Source: Chitinophagaceae bacterium
GTDB taxonomy: Bacteria; Bacteroidota; Bacteroidia; Chitinophagales; Chitinophagaceae
Length of the DNA: 13,778 nt
NCBI GenBank assembly: GCA_947378615.1
Contig: CANCKV010000021.1
Location: 1 to 13,778 of the forward strand
Direction of reading: 5' to 3'
Positions within the stretch are counted from its first letter, which is position 1; the number at the start of each line of letters is the position of its first letter. The notes under the pieces were generated by a model that was not told the origin of the DNA, searched no databases, and saw only the letters and a program-made list of their open reading frames with translations. The translations under genes and the position numbers were made by a program. Positions 1 through 9,000 of the stretch are shown here, in pieces.

Positions 1-720
1 GATAATATGATGAATCTGGAATTGTTGTTCTTTGCATCAAAAGCAACAGGCGATACCTCTTTCAAACATATTGCCATCACTCATGCGCTAACTACCATGA
101 AAAACCATATTCGTCCTAATTTTAGTACCTATCATGTAGTAAATTATGATTCAATTACGGGGAAACCATTGCAACGTGAAACTTTTCAGGGCTATGCCAA
201 TAACTCTACTTGGGCAAGAGGTCAGGCATGGAGTATTTATGGTTTTACAATGGTATATCGGGAAACAGGAGACAAACGTTTCTTGGAGACAGCACAACAT
301 TTAGCTGATTTCTTCTTGAATAATGCAAGACTACCAAAGGATAAGATTCCTTATTGGGACTTTAATGTAAATCAACCCGGCTATACTCCACAGTTTAAGT
401 ACGATTCGTCATCATACAAAGAAATTCCAAGAGATGTTTCTGCTGCGGCAATAGTGGCATCTGCCCTGTTTGATTTAAGTAAATTTTCTGGAAAGAAAGG
501 CAATACTTATCAAGCAGCTGCGGTTGAAATACTCAAGTCAATTGCATCTTCTCAATATACTGCGGAAGTAGGCAGTAATAATAATTTTATTCTCAAACAT
601 GTCACAGGAAGCTTCCCTCATGGTTCTGAAATAGATAAGCCATTGGTTTATGCAGATTATTACTATTTGGAAGCCATGTTGAAATATAAAAAATTCTTGG
701 ATAAATCAATAAATAACTAA
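1..720 (+). CDS. Unsaturated glucuronyl hydrolase, GH88 (5' end missing)
   Basis: This is the C-terminal 239 codons of a GH88 enzyme; the frame is already open at base 1 (Asp-Asn-Met-Met-Asn-Leu), so the Met codons at 7 and 10 are internal. GH88 proteins hydrate the 4,5-double bond of unsaturated uronic acids that polysaccharide lyases leave at the non-reducing end, which releases the sugar. Visible family landmarks are D-N-M-M-N-L at bases 1-18, whose Asp aligns by my recollection with the catalytic Asp149 of the Bacillus sp. GL1 enzyme, WARGQAW at 211-231, R-D-V-S-A-A-A at 430-450 and DYYYLEAM at 655-678 near the C-terminus. They lie in the order expected for the (alpha/alpha)6 barrel. The signal peptide, if any, is outside the window. 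The GH39 gene starts 4 nt downstream, so the two are probably co-transcribed. Family assignment is firm; the substrate is unknown. Confidence 0.9.
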   Translation, partial: DNMMNLELLFFASKATGDTSFKHIAITHALTTMKNHIRPNFSTYHVVNYDSITGKPLQRETFQGYANNSTWARGQAWSIYGFTMVYRETGDKRFLETAQHLADFFLNNARLPKDKIPYWDFNVNQPGYTPQFKYDSSSYKEIPRDVSAAAIVASALFDLSKFSGKKGNTYQAAAVEILKSIASSQYTAEVGSNNNFILKHVTGSFPHGSEIDKPLVYADYYYLEAMLKYKKFLDKSINN

Positions 721-724
721 ATAA

Positions 725-2314
725 TTGATAAAGAGATTGAATAAGATATTAGTAGCGTTTTTGGTCATCACAGGCATTGTGTTTTCTAAACAGACATTTT
801 CTCAAGAAAACAAGTCTGTTAGTCGCACAATTTCTGTTGATGTGTCTAAAGAAAAAGGACACACCATCAAGGCTTGGAAAAAATGTATTGGTGCAGGAAG
901 GGCGAATGAAGGATTACGTGCCGATTGGCAGGAACAATTGAGACAGGTAAAAAAAGATTGTGGATTTGAATATATACGTATGCACGGATTGTTGCATGAT
1001 GATATGGGCGTTTATTTTGAAGATGAAAAAGGTAATCCCATCTATAATTGGCAGTATATCGATAAGCTACATGACTTTCTATTAAGTATCAATATCAAAC
1101 CCTTTGTTTCATTGACGTTCATGCCAAGTGCCTTGTCTAGTGGAACAAAGACGCAGTTTTGGTGGAAAGCAAACATCAATCCTCCAAAGTCTTATCAGAA
1201 ATGGAGTGACCTTATTAAGGCTTTAACGGAACATTTTACAGAAAGATATGGAAAGGAAGAAGTGAAGAATTGGTATTTTGAAGGATGGAACGAACCTAAC
1301 TTGAAAGGTTTTTGGACGGGTGATATGCAGGAATTCTTTAAGTTATATGATGCGAGTGTACATGCTATCAAGAGTATATGTCCTGATTACAAAGTAGGTG
1401 GACCAGGTACAGCTGGAAATGGTTGGGCAAAGGAAATGATTGACTATTGTAAACAAAATAATTGTCCTATTGACTTTATCTCCACCCATAACTATGCGGT
1501 AAAACATGGTTTCTTAGATGAAAATGGCAAGATGGGTGCAATATTCAACAATAACCCAAAAGCAATTTCAGATGGTGTAATCAAAGTTCGTCATCAGATA
1601 GATAGTTCCTCAATGCCTAATTTGGAATTGCATTATACAGAATGGAGCTCATCTTCTACTCCAAGAGACCCTATTCATGATGCCTATCATTCTGCTGCTT
1701 TTATCTTGGATAAGATTAAAGGGACAGAAAATGCGGCTAACTCCATGTCTTATTGGGTGTTTACAGACATTTTTGAAGAACAAGGGCCAAGGACAACTCC
1801 TTTTCATGGTGGTTTTGGTCTGATGAATTATCAGGATATTAAGAAACCTGCCTATTTCACTTATCAATTCCTAAATAAATTGGGTAATACTGAATTGAGA
1901 AATACAGATGCAGCTTCATGGGTATGTAAAAGCGACAACGGTAATATTCAGGCTTTGTTTTGGGATTTCACTATCACTCATCCTGGCGATTCTGTTTTAG
2001 ACCAAGTATATTATAAAAGGGATTTACCATCAAAGGACAAGGGTACGGTACACTTGAAATTGACAAATGTGCCTAAAGGAAAATACAACCTGAAGGTGAC
2101 AAAAGTTGGTTATAAAAGTAACGATGCATACGCGACGTATTTGCAATTAGGGTCACCTAATCAATTGACAAAGAAACAGGTTGAAACTATTAAGGAGGCA
2201 AATGCAGGCAATCCTGTTATTTCAAAACAAGTGGAAGTGAAAGGGGATGGCAAGTTTGGGTATCAATTACCAATGAGAGAGAATGATGTGTATTTGGTGG
2301 AGTTGGAAAAGTAA
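725..2314 (+). CDS. GH39 family glycosidase (beta-xylosidase-like), secreted
   Basis: The 529-residue protein has a Sec signal peptide (about residues 1-26, Lys/Arg then a hydrophobic run, ending near TFSQ) with no lipobox Cys, so it is probably soluble in the periplasm. A TIM barrel covers about residues 45-405. WYFEGWNEPN (183-192) carries the expected acid/base Glu190, and LHYTEWSSS (302-310) the expected nucleophile Glu306; both are GH39 hallmarks of this retaining clan GH-A family. A beta-sandwich of about 120 residues closes the protein. Known GH39 activities include beta-xylosidase and alpha-iduronidase, so the sugar is not fixed by sequence alone. The start is TTG: no in-frame ATG occurs until residue 86, which would remove the signal peptide. 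A second TTG at 737 gives a shorter but still plausible signal peptide. The 4-nt gap after the GH88 stop suggests translational coupling. Confidence 0.9.
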   Translation: MIKRLNKILVAFLVITGIVFSKQTFSQENKSVSRTISVDVSKEKGHTIKAWKKCIGAGRANEGLRADWQEQLRQVKKDCGFEYIRMHGLLHDDMGVYFEDEKGNPIYNWQYIDKLHDFLLSINIKPFVSLTFMPSALSSGTKTQFWWKANINPPKSYQKWSDLIKALTEHFTERYGKEEVKNWYFEGWNEPNLKGFWTGDMQEFFKLYDASVHAIKSICPDYKVGGPGTAGNGWAKEMIDYCKQNNCPIDFISTHNYAVKHGFLDENGKMGAIFNNNPKAISDGVIKVRHQIDSSSMPNLELHYTEWSSSSTPRDPIHDAYHSAAFILDKIKGTENAANSMSYWVFTDIFEEQGPRTTPFHGGFGLMNYQDIKKPAYFTYQFLNKLGNTELRNTDAASWVCKSDNGNIQALFWDFTITHPGDSVLDQVYYKRDLPSKDKGTVHLKLTNVPKGKYNLKVTKVGYKSNDAYATYLQLGSPNQLTKKQVETIKEANAGNPVISKQVEVKGDGKFGYQLPMRENDVYLVELEK

Positions 2315-2324
2315 AATCGACCAC

Positions 2325-2360
2325 TGATTAGAGTGATTAGAGTAAATAGAGTGATTTAGG
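2325..2360 (+). repeat. Four tandem 9-bp repeats between GH39 and GH2 genes
   Basis: Four consecutive 9-mers fill this stretch: TGATTAGAG (2325-2333), TGATTAGAG (2334-2342), TAAATAGAG (2343-2351) and TGATTTAGG (2352-2360). The first two are identical; the third and fourth each differ at two positions. The array starts 10 nt after the GH39 stop codon and ends 5 nt before a hairpin. It may be a binding site, a slippage-prone tract or simply microsatellite-like spacer; nothing in the sequence decides this. Confidence 0.8.
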
Positions 2361-2365
2361 AATCA

Positions 2366-2398
2366 AAGGAAGGCTTCGCTTTGAGCGAAACCTTCCTT
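2366..2398 (+). other. Strong hairpin in the GH39-GH2 spacer
   Basis: The left arm 2366-2380 pairs with 2384-2398 through 14 base pairs with a single C/A mismatch (2374/2390), leaving a TTG loop at 2381-2383. The stem is more GC-rich than its surroundings. No T-run follows on either strand, so it is not a standard intrinsic terminator. It ends 18 nt before the GH2 start codon and could set the relative expression of the two genes through mRNA stability, processing or partial termination. Confidence 0.75.
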
Positions 2399-2416
2399 AA
2401 AGTAATAACGATAAAA

Positions 2417-5400
2417 ATGAAGAGATTAAGTATTTGGACACTTGTTTTGTTTTTCTTATTTAGTGGCTTCGTTTCTTATGCCCAAAATAGGATTACCACC
2501 GATTTGTCTGGAAGTGGATGGAGACTTTGGAAAGATGAAGACACTACTTGGAAACAGGATGTCGTTTTCTTACCTCCTGTAACTCTTTCAACACTACCTA
2601 TTCATCCTCCAACAGGTGGATGGGATGAATTGAGTAATAAAAATGGATTGAATGTAAATGTTCCAGGCACTGCAGAAGAGTATTTACAAAAAGTATCAAG
2701 CCCTGAAGGGGATATTAAAGGGGTTAGTTGGTGGTATCGCAACATTCAGATACCTGTTACAAGTTCAAATCGTAAGGTTTTAATTCGTTTTGAATCTGCC
2801 CGTTACCGTTCGGAGGTATTTATCAATCATAAATTAGTGGGGTACGATTTGATAGGAAACACCCCTTTTGAGGTTGACATTACCAATGAAGTAAAACAAG
2901 GCGAAACTGTACAGTTGGCAGTGAGAATTACCGACCCGGGTGGTGATTTTGATTGGAGGGATTGGGTAAATATCCCTTGGGGTAAAGTGAATGTTGGAGG
3001 TAGTCATGGTTTTGGTGGTATCATAGGAAGGGTTCAATTGATTTCTTGCAATCCCATTTATATAGATGATATCTATATGCAGAATACCCCCGAATATCAT
3101 ACTGCAAATGCTATTATTACCCTTAATAATTCTTCTCAAAAGTCAGAAAAGACCAACTTGTCTATTTCTGTCAGGGATAAGAAAGACCCTTCAGTAGAGA
3201 TATTTCATACCGAACTCAAAGACTTGATGATTAAACCGGGGCAGGATTCTATTTCTATCAAGATAAATGCACCTGCTGCCAAATTATGGGATGTTGACAA
3301 TCCGAATCTTTATACCTGTACCGTTTCCTTGGGAAATAAGTCAAAAACAATGGATGAAGACAAGAAAACTTTTGGTTTCCGTTGGTTTGAGTTGGCTGGC
3401 ATTGGTACAGATGCGATGTATCGCTTGAATGGAAAACGTATAATGTTAAGAACTTCGATTAGTTGGGGATTTTGGCCGGTAAATGGGTTGATTCCTACAC
3501 CTGAAATGGCTGAAAAACAAATCAGATTAGCAAAAACATTTGGATTGAATATGTTGAACTTTCATCGTTGTATCGGGTCGCCGATAGTAATGGAAAAGGC
3601 CGATGAGATTGGGTTGTTATATTATGAAGAACCCGGTAATTATAGGGGAGGAAATACCGACCTTTTTGCAAGGGCCTGTATGCGTGAGAAAATTTGTAGA
3701 ATGGTCAAGAGAGACCGTAGCCATCCTTGTATGATTATTTATACCCTGCAGAATGAGATGCGTAATGTGGATTCATTGATATTCCTTTCACAAAAAAGCG
3801 ATATGAAGGCGGCACACGAAATTGACCCATCAAGGGTGATAGTCCGTACTTCTGCATGGGCGGTTGAGGGGATAGATAAAGACGACCAATCTAAACTTCA
3901 TACCCGCCCCTTTGATACGACACAATATATGAGTGGCTATTATGATTTTCATCGTGCTAGTGGTCCTCATACTTGGAATCAATCCTTTTATAAGAATCCA
4001 ACCAATTATTATGGTTATACCACAAATGCCAAAGAAATTGTTTATTGGGGAGAAGAAGGGGCGTTGTCCACTCCATCTAGACTTGAACTCATTAGGAATG
4101 ACATTAAAAAGAATCCAAATTTAGGGTGGGATGGAGCCTTGTATCTCGATGAATACAAACAGTTTGAAAATTTTATCAAGCAAAAGAAACTCGAAACCGT
4201 ATTTCCTTCTGTAGATGCATTGACGACTGCAATGGGAAAAATCTCCTTAGAACATCAGGGAAGAAAAATAGAAAACGTTAGGATTGGTAATGTGACAGAT
4301 GGTTATGCCATCAATGGATGGGAATCGGAAATAGTGGAAAATCATTCTGGAATTGTAGATTGTTATCGCAATCCAAAGGCCGACCCTGCAATTCTTTCCT
4401 ACTATAACCAACCACTTTATGTGGCAGTAAAACCCCGCAAACAAGTAGTGGAATTACCCGGAGATGTGGTGGTGGATTTCTTTATGGTCAATGAAAAGAA
4501 CCTCAATGGGAATTTCAATTTAGCTATCGATGCAAAAGACCCCGCAGGCAAGACAATATTCTCCAAACAAATTCCTGTTACCATTTCAGGTGGAGATGTG
4601 TTTGGTCAATTGATTTCTGATGGTATTACTATCCCTGTAAATACAATTGGTGGCATGTATAAATTATCATCTTCAATCATTGATGCATCTGGGAAAACAG
4701 TTGCTATCGGACATGATGATGTATTTGGAGTAGATTGGAAAACTCAAACTATCAAGGGAAATGGAGCAGTCTGGGAATTTGGAAATAGTATCAAAGACTT
4801 CTTTAAGAATCAAAAACAAAAAGAAGTGCCCAAATATTCAAACGATACTAAAGAATTGGATTGGATGATTGTTGCCCGTTCACCAAAAGGGGGAGATATT
4901 GAGATGATACCAACCGATCAATTACGTGATGAGACTGGAAAAGCAAAGGGGTTAACTGGGAAATATTATATTGGCTATAACTTCGAAAAACAAGCAGCAA
5001 AACAAAATGAAAGAAATGTAAATATTGCCGTTAACGATGGTGCTACACCCCACCCAAGTGTAACTGCCACCAACAATTATAGCATCAAATGGGAAGGAAC
5101 AATTGTTCCTCCTTATACAGGCACCTATTATTTTCAGATGGAATTGGCTTATGGTGATGTTGGTGATTTGATAGTTGATGGCAAGAAACTGACTTTTAAT
5201 CCCAAAAAGAAATGGGTTACGGGTAATGTACAATTAGAGGAAGGGAAGGCAGTCAATATATTAGCAACATTACAACACCACAATGCTTATTCTTCTTGTA
5301 AGTTATTATGGGGTATGCCTGATCCAGACCCAATTGAGGGGCAGTCGCTTATCAATCGGGTGAAAAATGAGGGCACTACCCTTATTATTCTTGACAAAGC

Positions 5401-5803
5401 CGACACATGGATGAAATTGATTGAAAAGAATACGGCTATTAAATATACAAAAGCGTTTAAGGTAGGTGCCAATTGGTTGGGCGGTGTTGCCTTTGTAAAA
5501 TCACATCCTCTTTTCAAAGATTTGCCTGTCAATCAAGGACTCAATTGGCCTTATGAGGCTGTTGTACATAATGGCAATGAACGTTTGGGATTAGAAATGG
5601 AAGGAGAGGAATTGGTAGTAGGCAGCTACCATAGTTACCCGCAAAAGTTAGGTACGAGTGTGGGCGTAATTAATTGTGGAAAGGGTAAAATTATCTTCTC
5701 TACCCTTGACATTGCAGGTAATTTACATTCTTTAGAATCTACTTCAGGAGTGGCTAAGAAACTATTAGGTAATTATCTTGATTTCGCAATGGAGAAGAAG
5801 TGA
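2417..5803 (+). CDS. GH2 family glycosidase with PA14 domain, secreted
   Basis: A 1128-residue protein, longer than a basic GH2 enzyme. A signal peptide (about 1-23, ending SYAQ, no lipobox Cys) is followed by the GH2 sugar-binding jelly roll (about 25-215), an immunoglobulin-like domain (about 216-320) and the TIM barrel (about 325-600). The acid/base Glu is expected in LQNEMRN (Glu447); the nucleophile is probably Glu546 or 547 in YWGEEGALS. More beta domains follow, then a PA14 domain (about 845-967, starting GLTGKYY, with YTGTYYFQM and DLIVDGKKL) and a C-terminal alpha/beta region resembling a glutamine-amidotransferase-like fold (about 975-1128). GH2 enzymes are retaining exo-glycosidases on beta-galactosides, mannosides, glucuronides or arabinosides; the substrate cannot be assigned. 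An upstream TTG at 2381 would put 12 extra residues ahead of the signal peptide and lies in a hairpin loop, so ATG 2417 is preferred. The gene is probably in one operon with GH88 and GH39. Confidence 0.88.
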   Translation: MKRLSIWTLVLFFLFSGFVSYAQNRITTDLSGSGWRLWKDEDTTWKQDVVFLPPVTLSTLPIHPPTGGWDELSNKNGLNVNVPGTAEEYLQKVSSPEGDIKGVSWWYRNIQIPVTSSNRKVLIRFESARYRSEVFINHKLVGYDLIGNTPFEVDITNEVKQGETVQLAVRITDPGGDFDWRDWVNIPWGKVNVGGSHGFGGIIGRVQLISCNPIYIDDIYMQNTPEYHTANAIITLNNSSQKSEKTNLSISVRDKKDPSVEIFHTELKDLMIKPGQDSISIKINAPAAKLWDVDNPNLYTCTVSLGNKSKTMDEDKKTFGFRWFELAGIGTDAMYRLNGKRIMLRTSISWGFWPVNGLIPTPEMAEKQIRLAKTFGLNMLNFHRCIGSPIVMEKADEIGLLYYEEPGNYRGGNTDLFARACMREKICRMVKRDRSHPCMIIYTLQNEMRNVDSLIFLSQKSDMKAAHEIDPSRVIVRTSAWAVEGIDKDDQSKLHTRPFDTTQYMSGYYDFHRASGPHTWNQSFYKNPTNYYGYTTNAKEIVYWGEEGALSTPSRLELIRNDIKKNPNLGWDGALYLDEYKQFENFIKQKKLETVFPSVDALTTAMGKISLEHQGRKIENVRIGNVTDGYAINGWESEIVENHSGIVDCYRNPKADPAILSYYNQPLYVAVKPRKQVVELPGDVVVDFFMVNEKNLNGNFNLAIDAKDPAGKTIFSKQIPVTISGGDVFGQLISDGITIPVNTIGGMYKLSSSIIDASGKTVAIGHDDVFGVDWKTQTIKGNGAVWEFGNSIKDFFKNQKQKEVPKYSNDTKELDWMIVARSPKGGDIEMIPTDQLRDETGKAKGLTGKYYIGYNFEKQAAKQNERNVNIAVNDGATPHPSVTATNNYSIKWEGTIVPPYTGTYYFQMELAYGDVGDLIVDGKKLTFNPKKKWVTGNVQLEEGKAVNILATLQHHNAYSSCKLLWGMPDPDPIEGQSLINRVKNEGTTLIILDKADTWMKLIEKNTAIKYTKAFKVGANWLGGVAFVKSHPLFKDLPVNQGLNWPYEAVVHNGNERLGLEMEGEELVVGSYHSYPQKLGTSVGVINCGKGKIIFSTLDIAGNLHSLESTSGVAKKLLGNYLDFAMEKK

Positions 5804-6069
5804 ATGAATTAATAATTGAGAATGGATAGTTGATTGACTTAAATAGGGGATGATTTGGCAGTCAGGTTTATCAGAGATAATTGATGCCTATTAAGCAAAT
5901 ATTCATTAAGGTGAGGGATTGTATTCATTGGATGTTTGAAGTATTGAATTGATAAAAAAATGATATGAATATGTGTATAATATATAAGATAAATATTAAG
6001 GACAGAAGTCCTAGTTGATTTGTGTAACATTCACTCAATTTAATTTTTAAGTATAAAACGGTTCTCTTT
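5804..6069. other. Intergenic spacer, no gene seen
   Basis: This AT-rich gap separates the glycosidase genes from the giant surface protein gene. I find no convincing coding frame, RNA gene or T-tailed terminator for the GH2 gene. It contains a short inverted repeat (AGGAC at 5999-6003 and GTCCT at 6008-6012, loop AGAA), too small to call a terminator, and a possible promoter near its right end. Confidence 0.7.
6019..6048 (+). promoter_or_regulatory. Possible Bacteroidota-type promoter for the giant gene
   Basis: TTTG at 6019-6022 and TAATTTTT at 6041-6048 (seven of eight positions match TAnnTTTG) are separated by 18 nt. This resembles the -33/-7 elements recognised by the Bacteroidota primary sigma factor. 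Transcription would then begin near 6055, leaving a leader of about 15 nt before ATG 6070 or about 48 nt before ATG 6103. Such matches occur by chance in AT-rich DNA. Confidence 0.35.
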
Positions 6070-9000
6070 ATGAATTTTAATAATAACAAAAAACGCTCAA
6101 GTATGAAAAAAAGTAAATTTTTATTGATTCTCCTTGCTGGATTATTCAGTTTTATGGCAGGTAATGCTACAAACTATTATTACAATGCAGCCACACCTGC
6201 AAATGACATAACCAATAAGGCCAATTGGTATGTCAATAACACCACCTATAATGGAGGAAATCCAAGTAGCTTTACCACTGGAAATACCTATATTATCTCA
6301 GGAATAGGCGCATCTGTTACTATAACAGGAGCTTTTAATCTGGGAGGCGGAACACTTCAAGTAGGTGATGGCACTAATGCCTGTACTTTTACGATTCCCT
6401 CGGGATTTGCAGTTACAGGAACTATTACTGTTTCAGCAAGCGCTACTTTAATAAATCAAAATGCAACTACCCCTACTTTGGGTACGCTATCTGCGGGCAG
6501 TACGGTAACTTTTGCAGGTTCTGGTGTTCAGACCATTCCCGCAAAAACTTACGATAACTTATCTGTAACTAATACGGGTGCAACTGTTTCAGTTGCTGGA
6601 GGTATAACGGTTAATAATGTTCTCACCATCGCAGATGGTGCTAACTTAAATATGGTTACTTCTTCTTTAACCTGTGGTGCTAGTTTTTCAACGAGTAATA
6701 ACGCTGGAACAGGAACTGGTATTCTCCAGACACAGAATACAGGAGGGTCAGGTGCAATTAATACCACAGCTCTAAGTGCTGGTGCGACATTTAACTTTAC
6801 TGTCCGATACAATGGTGCTTCAGCTCAGACTTTACCTCAAAAAACAAATACTTTCCTCAACCTAACAATTGCTAATTCAATTAGTGTTGGGATGTATACG
6901 GGTTATACAATTAATGGAACGTTGACGATAATGGATGGTTGTAGATTAAATACAGGTACCAACAGTTCTACTCTTTCAGGAACTTTTACTACAAGTAATG
7001 GAGGTGGAATTGGTACGGGAAGGCTAGTTATTCAAAATAATAGTGCTACTCCTTTACCTGCAAATAAAACTTATAATTTTGAAGTATATTATAATAGTTT
7101 AAACCTGAATCAAACAATTGTTGCAGGCAGCTATACGAAATTAGATGTGTCGCAGAATACGACTACTAGTTCAACGGGTACTACTAATCCTATAGTTGTT
7201 GCCTCGGCTACAGGAATAGCAGTTGGTCAATCAATAGTTGGAACAAATATTCCTGCAAATACCACAGTTACTGCTGTTTCTGGCACCTCTATTACTTTAT
7301 CAAATGCACCCACTGCTACCATAACCGGCACTATATTATTAGGTCCAATTAGCACTGCCACTACTACTACCTCTTCCACAGGTACCACTAATCCTATTGT
7401 TGTTGCATCAGCCACTGGCATAGCGGTTGGTCAGTCTGTTTCAGGAACAAATATTCCAGCTAGCACTACTGTTAGTGCTGTTTCTGGTACATCTATAACA
7501 TTATCATCAGCACCAACTGCTACTATAACTGGTAATATAACCTTTACAGGTTTTGGTACAAGAACATTGGCTTCTGGTACTATGTCCGTTTCTAGTTCTT
7601 TCATTCCTGGTATATCTAATTCATATACCGTTTCCTCTGGTAATACTTTAAGTCTTGGTTATACAGGAACACTTCCAACTTTAGGGTCAAACAATCCATC
7701 CTATTACAACCTTTCCGTGACTAGCGGTACAATTACTGCTAGTGATAATATTGCCGTCAGTAATGGTCTAAATATTAACAGTAGTGCAACACTCGATATG
7801 GCCGCTTATACATTATCTGTAAGTAGCACTTCCAACTATGTCCAATCTACAAGTGCAGGAGGACTACAGCCAAATTCAAATATAGTTTACTTGTCAGCAG
7901 CTAATGCAAGTATTGCAGTAGGACAACCAGTAACCAACCAATATATAACAGAAGGCACAACAGTTAGTGCTGTAACTACACCTGCTGCTGCATCTTCCTC
8001 TACATCTTCCACAGGTACAACAAACCCCATTGTTGCGACATCTGTTACAGGAACAATTGTAGTGGGAATGCCAGTTACTGGTACAAATATTCCAACAAAC
8101 ACAATTGTAACTAATGTTAGCGGTACTTCTATTACTTTGTCAAAAGCTCCAACGGCAACAGTGACTGGGACTATCACATATAGTACTTTTACTCAAGTAA
8201 CATTGACAAACAATGCCTCTGCTTCCACACCTAATGGATATGCAAATTCAAATACCTATAATCCTGTCTTTGGTACCGCCACTTCTGGGAATGGAACTTT
8301 AAAAACTGCATGCCCAACCGCTACTTCAACTACGCCAATAACATCTAGTAAAATTTGGGCATTTACGGTGAATTACTATGGTAATGCCGCACAAACAATC
8401 CCAAGTGGTAGTTCCTTCTCTAGTCTTACAAATAGCAATACCACTGCATCCGTATCTGCTGGAGGTAGTTTTACTGTCAATAATGTTCTAACTATCGCAG
8501 ATGGAGCTAACTTAAATATGGGTACTTCATCACTAACCTGTGGTGCTAGTTTTTCAACAAGCAATAATTCAGGAACAGGAACTGGTATTCTACAAACACA
8601 GAATACTAGCGGGTCTGGTGCTATTAATACCACAGCTATTAGTGCTGGCGCAATATTTAATTTTACTGTAAAGTATAATGGAGCATCAGGTCAAACATTA
8701 CCTCAAAGGGGTAACACATTCCTTAACTTAATAATTGCCAATACAAGCGGCGTTGGTATGTACACAGGCTACACTATAACTGGAACATTGACAATAATGG
8801 ATGGTTGTAGATTAAATACAGGCACGAACAGTTCTACTATTTTGGGAACTTTTTCAACTAGTAATGGTGGTGGAACAGGTACAGGTAAATTGAATTTGCA
8901 ATATAGTACCACTACTCCTGTACCTGCGGGAATTACCTACAATTTCGAAGTGGATTACAGTAGTACTTCTTCCCAAACCATTATTGGAGGAAACTATACT

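Larger units (their letters stand above)
7741..8457 (+). repeat. Block D, copy 1 of the giant gene
   Basis: The block begins SDNIAVSNGLNI and passes NYVQSTSAGGLQ, an inserted module pair (7873-8175), FTQVTL, TLKTACPTAT and KIWAFTVNYYGNAAQTIP before joining block C2. It aligns with 10165-10860 along its length, including the inserted pair. The D-C junction is also conserved, so D plus C was copied as one unit. Confidence 0.88.

Noticed and set aside
2366..2398. Intrinsic terminator call for the hairpin
   Set aside because: The stem is strong, but there is no T-run after it on either strand and the downstream gene is co-directional, so it is listed only as a hairpin.
2381..2416. TTG at 2381 as start of the GH2 gene
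   Set aside because: It lies in the loop of the hairpin and would add 12 residues in front of a normal signal peptide that starts at ATG 2417.
1649..6030. Minus-strand ORFs at 1649-1867, 2834-3139, 4247-4444, 4952-5233, 5287-5532 and 5839-6030, and a + strand ORF at 3933-4124
   Set aside because: All but one lie inside well-supported glycosidase genes in other frames and show no domain pattern. The one at 5839-6030 is AT-rich intergenic sequence without recognisable protein features.
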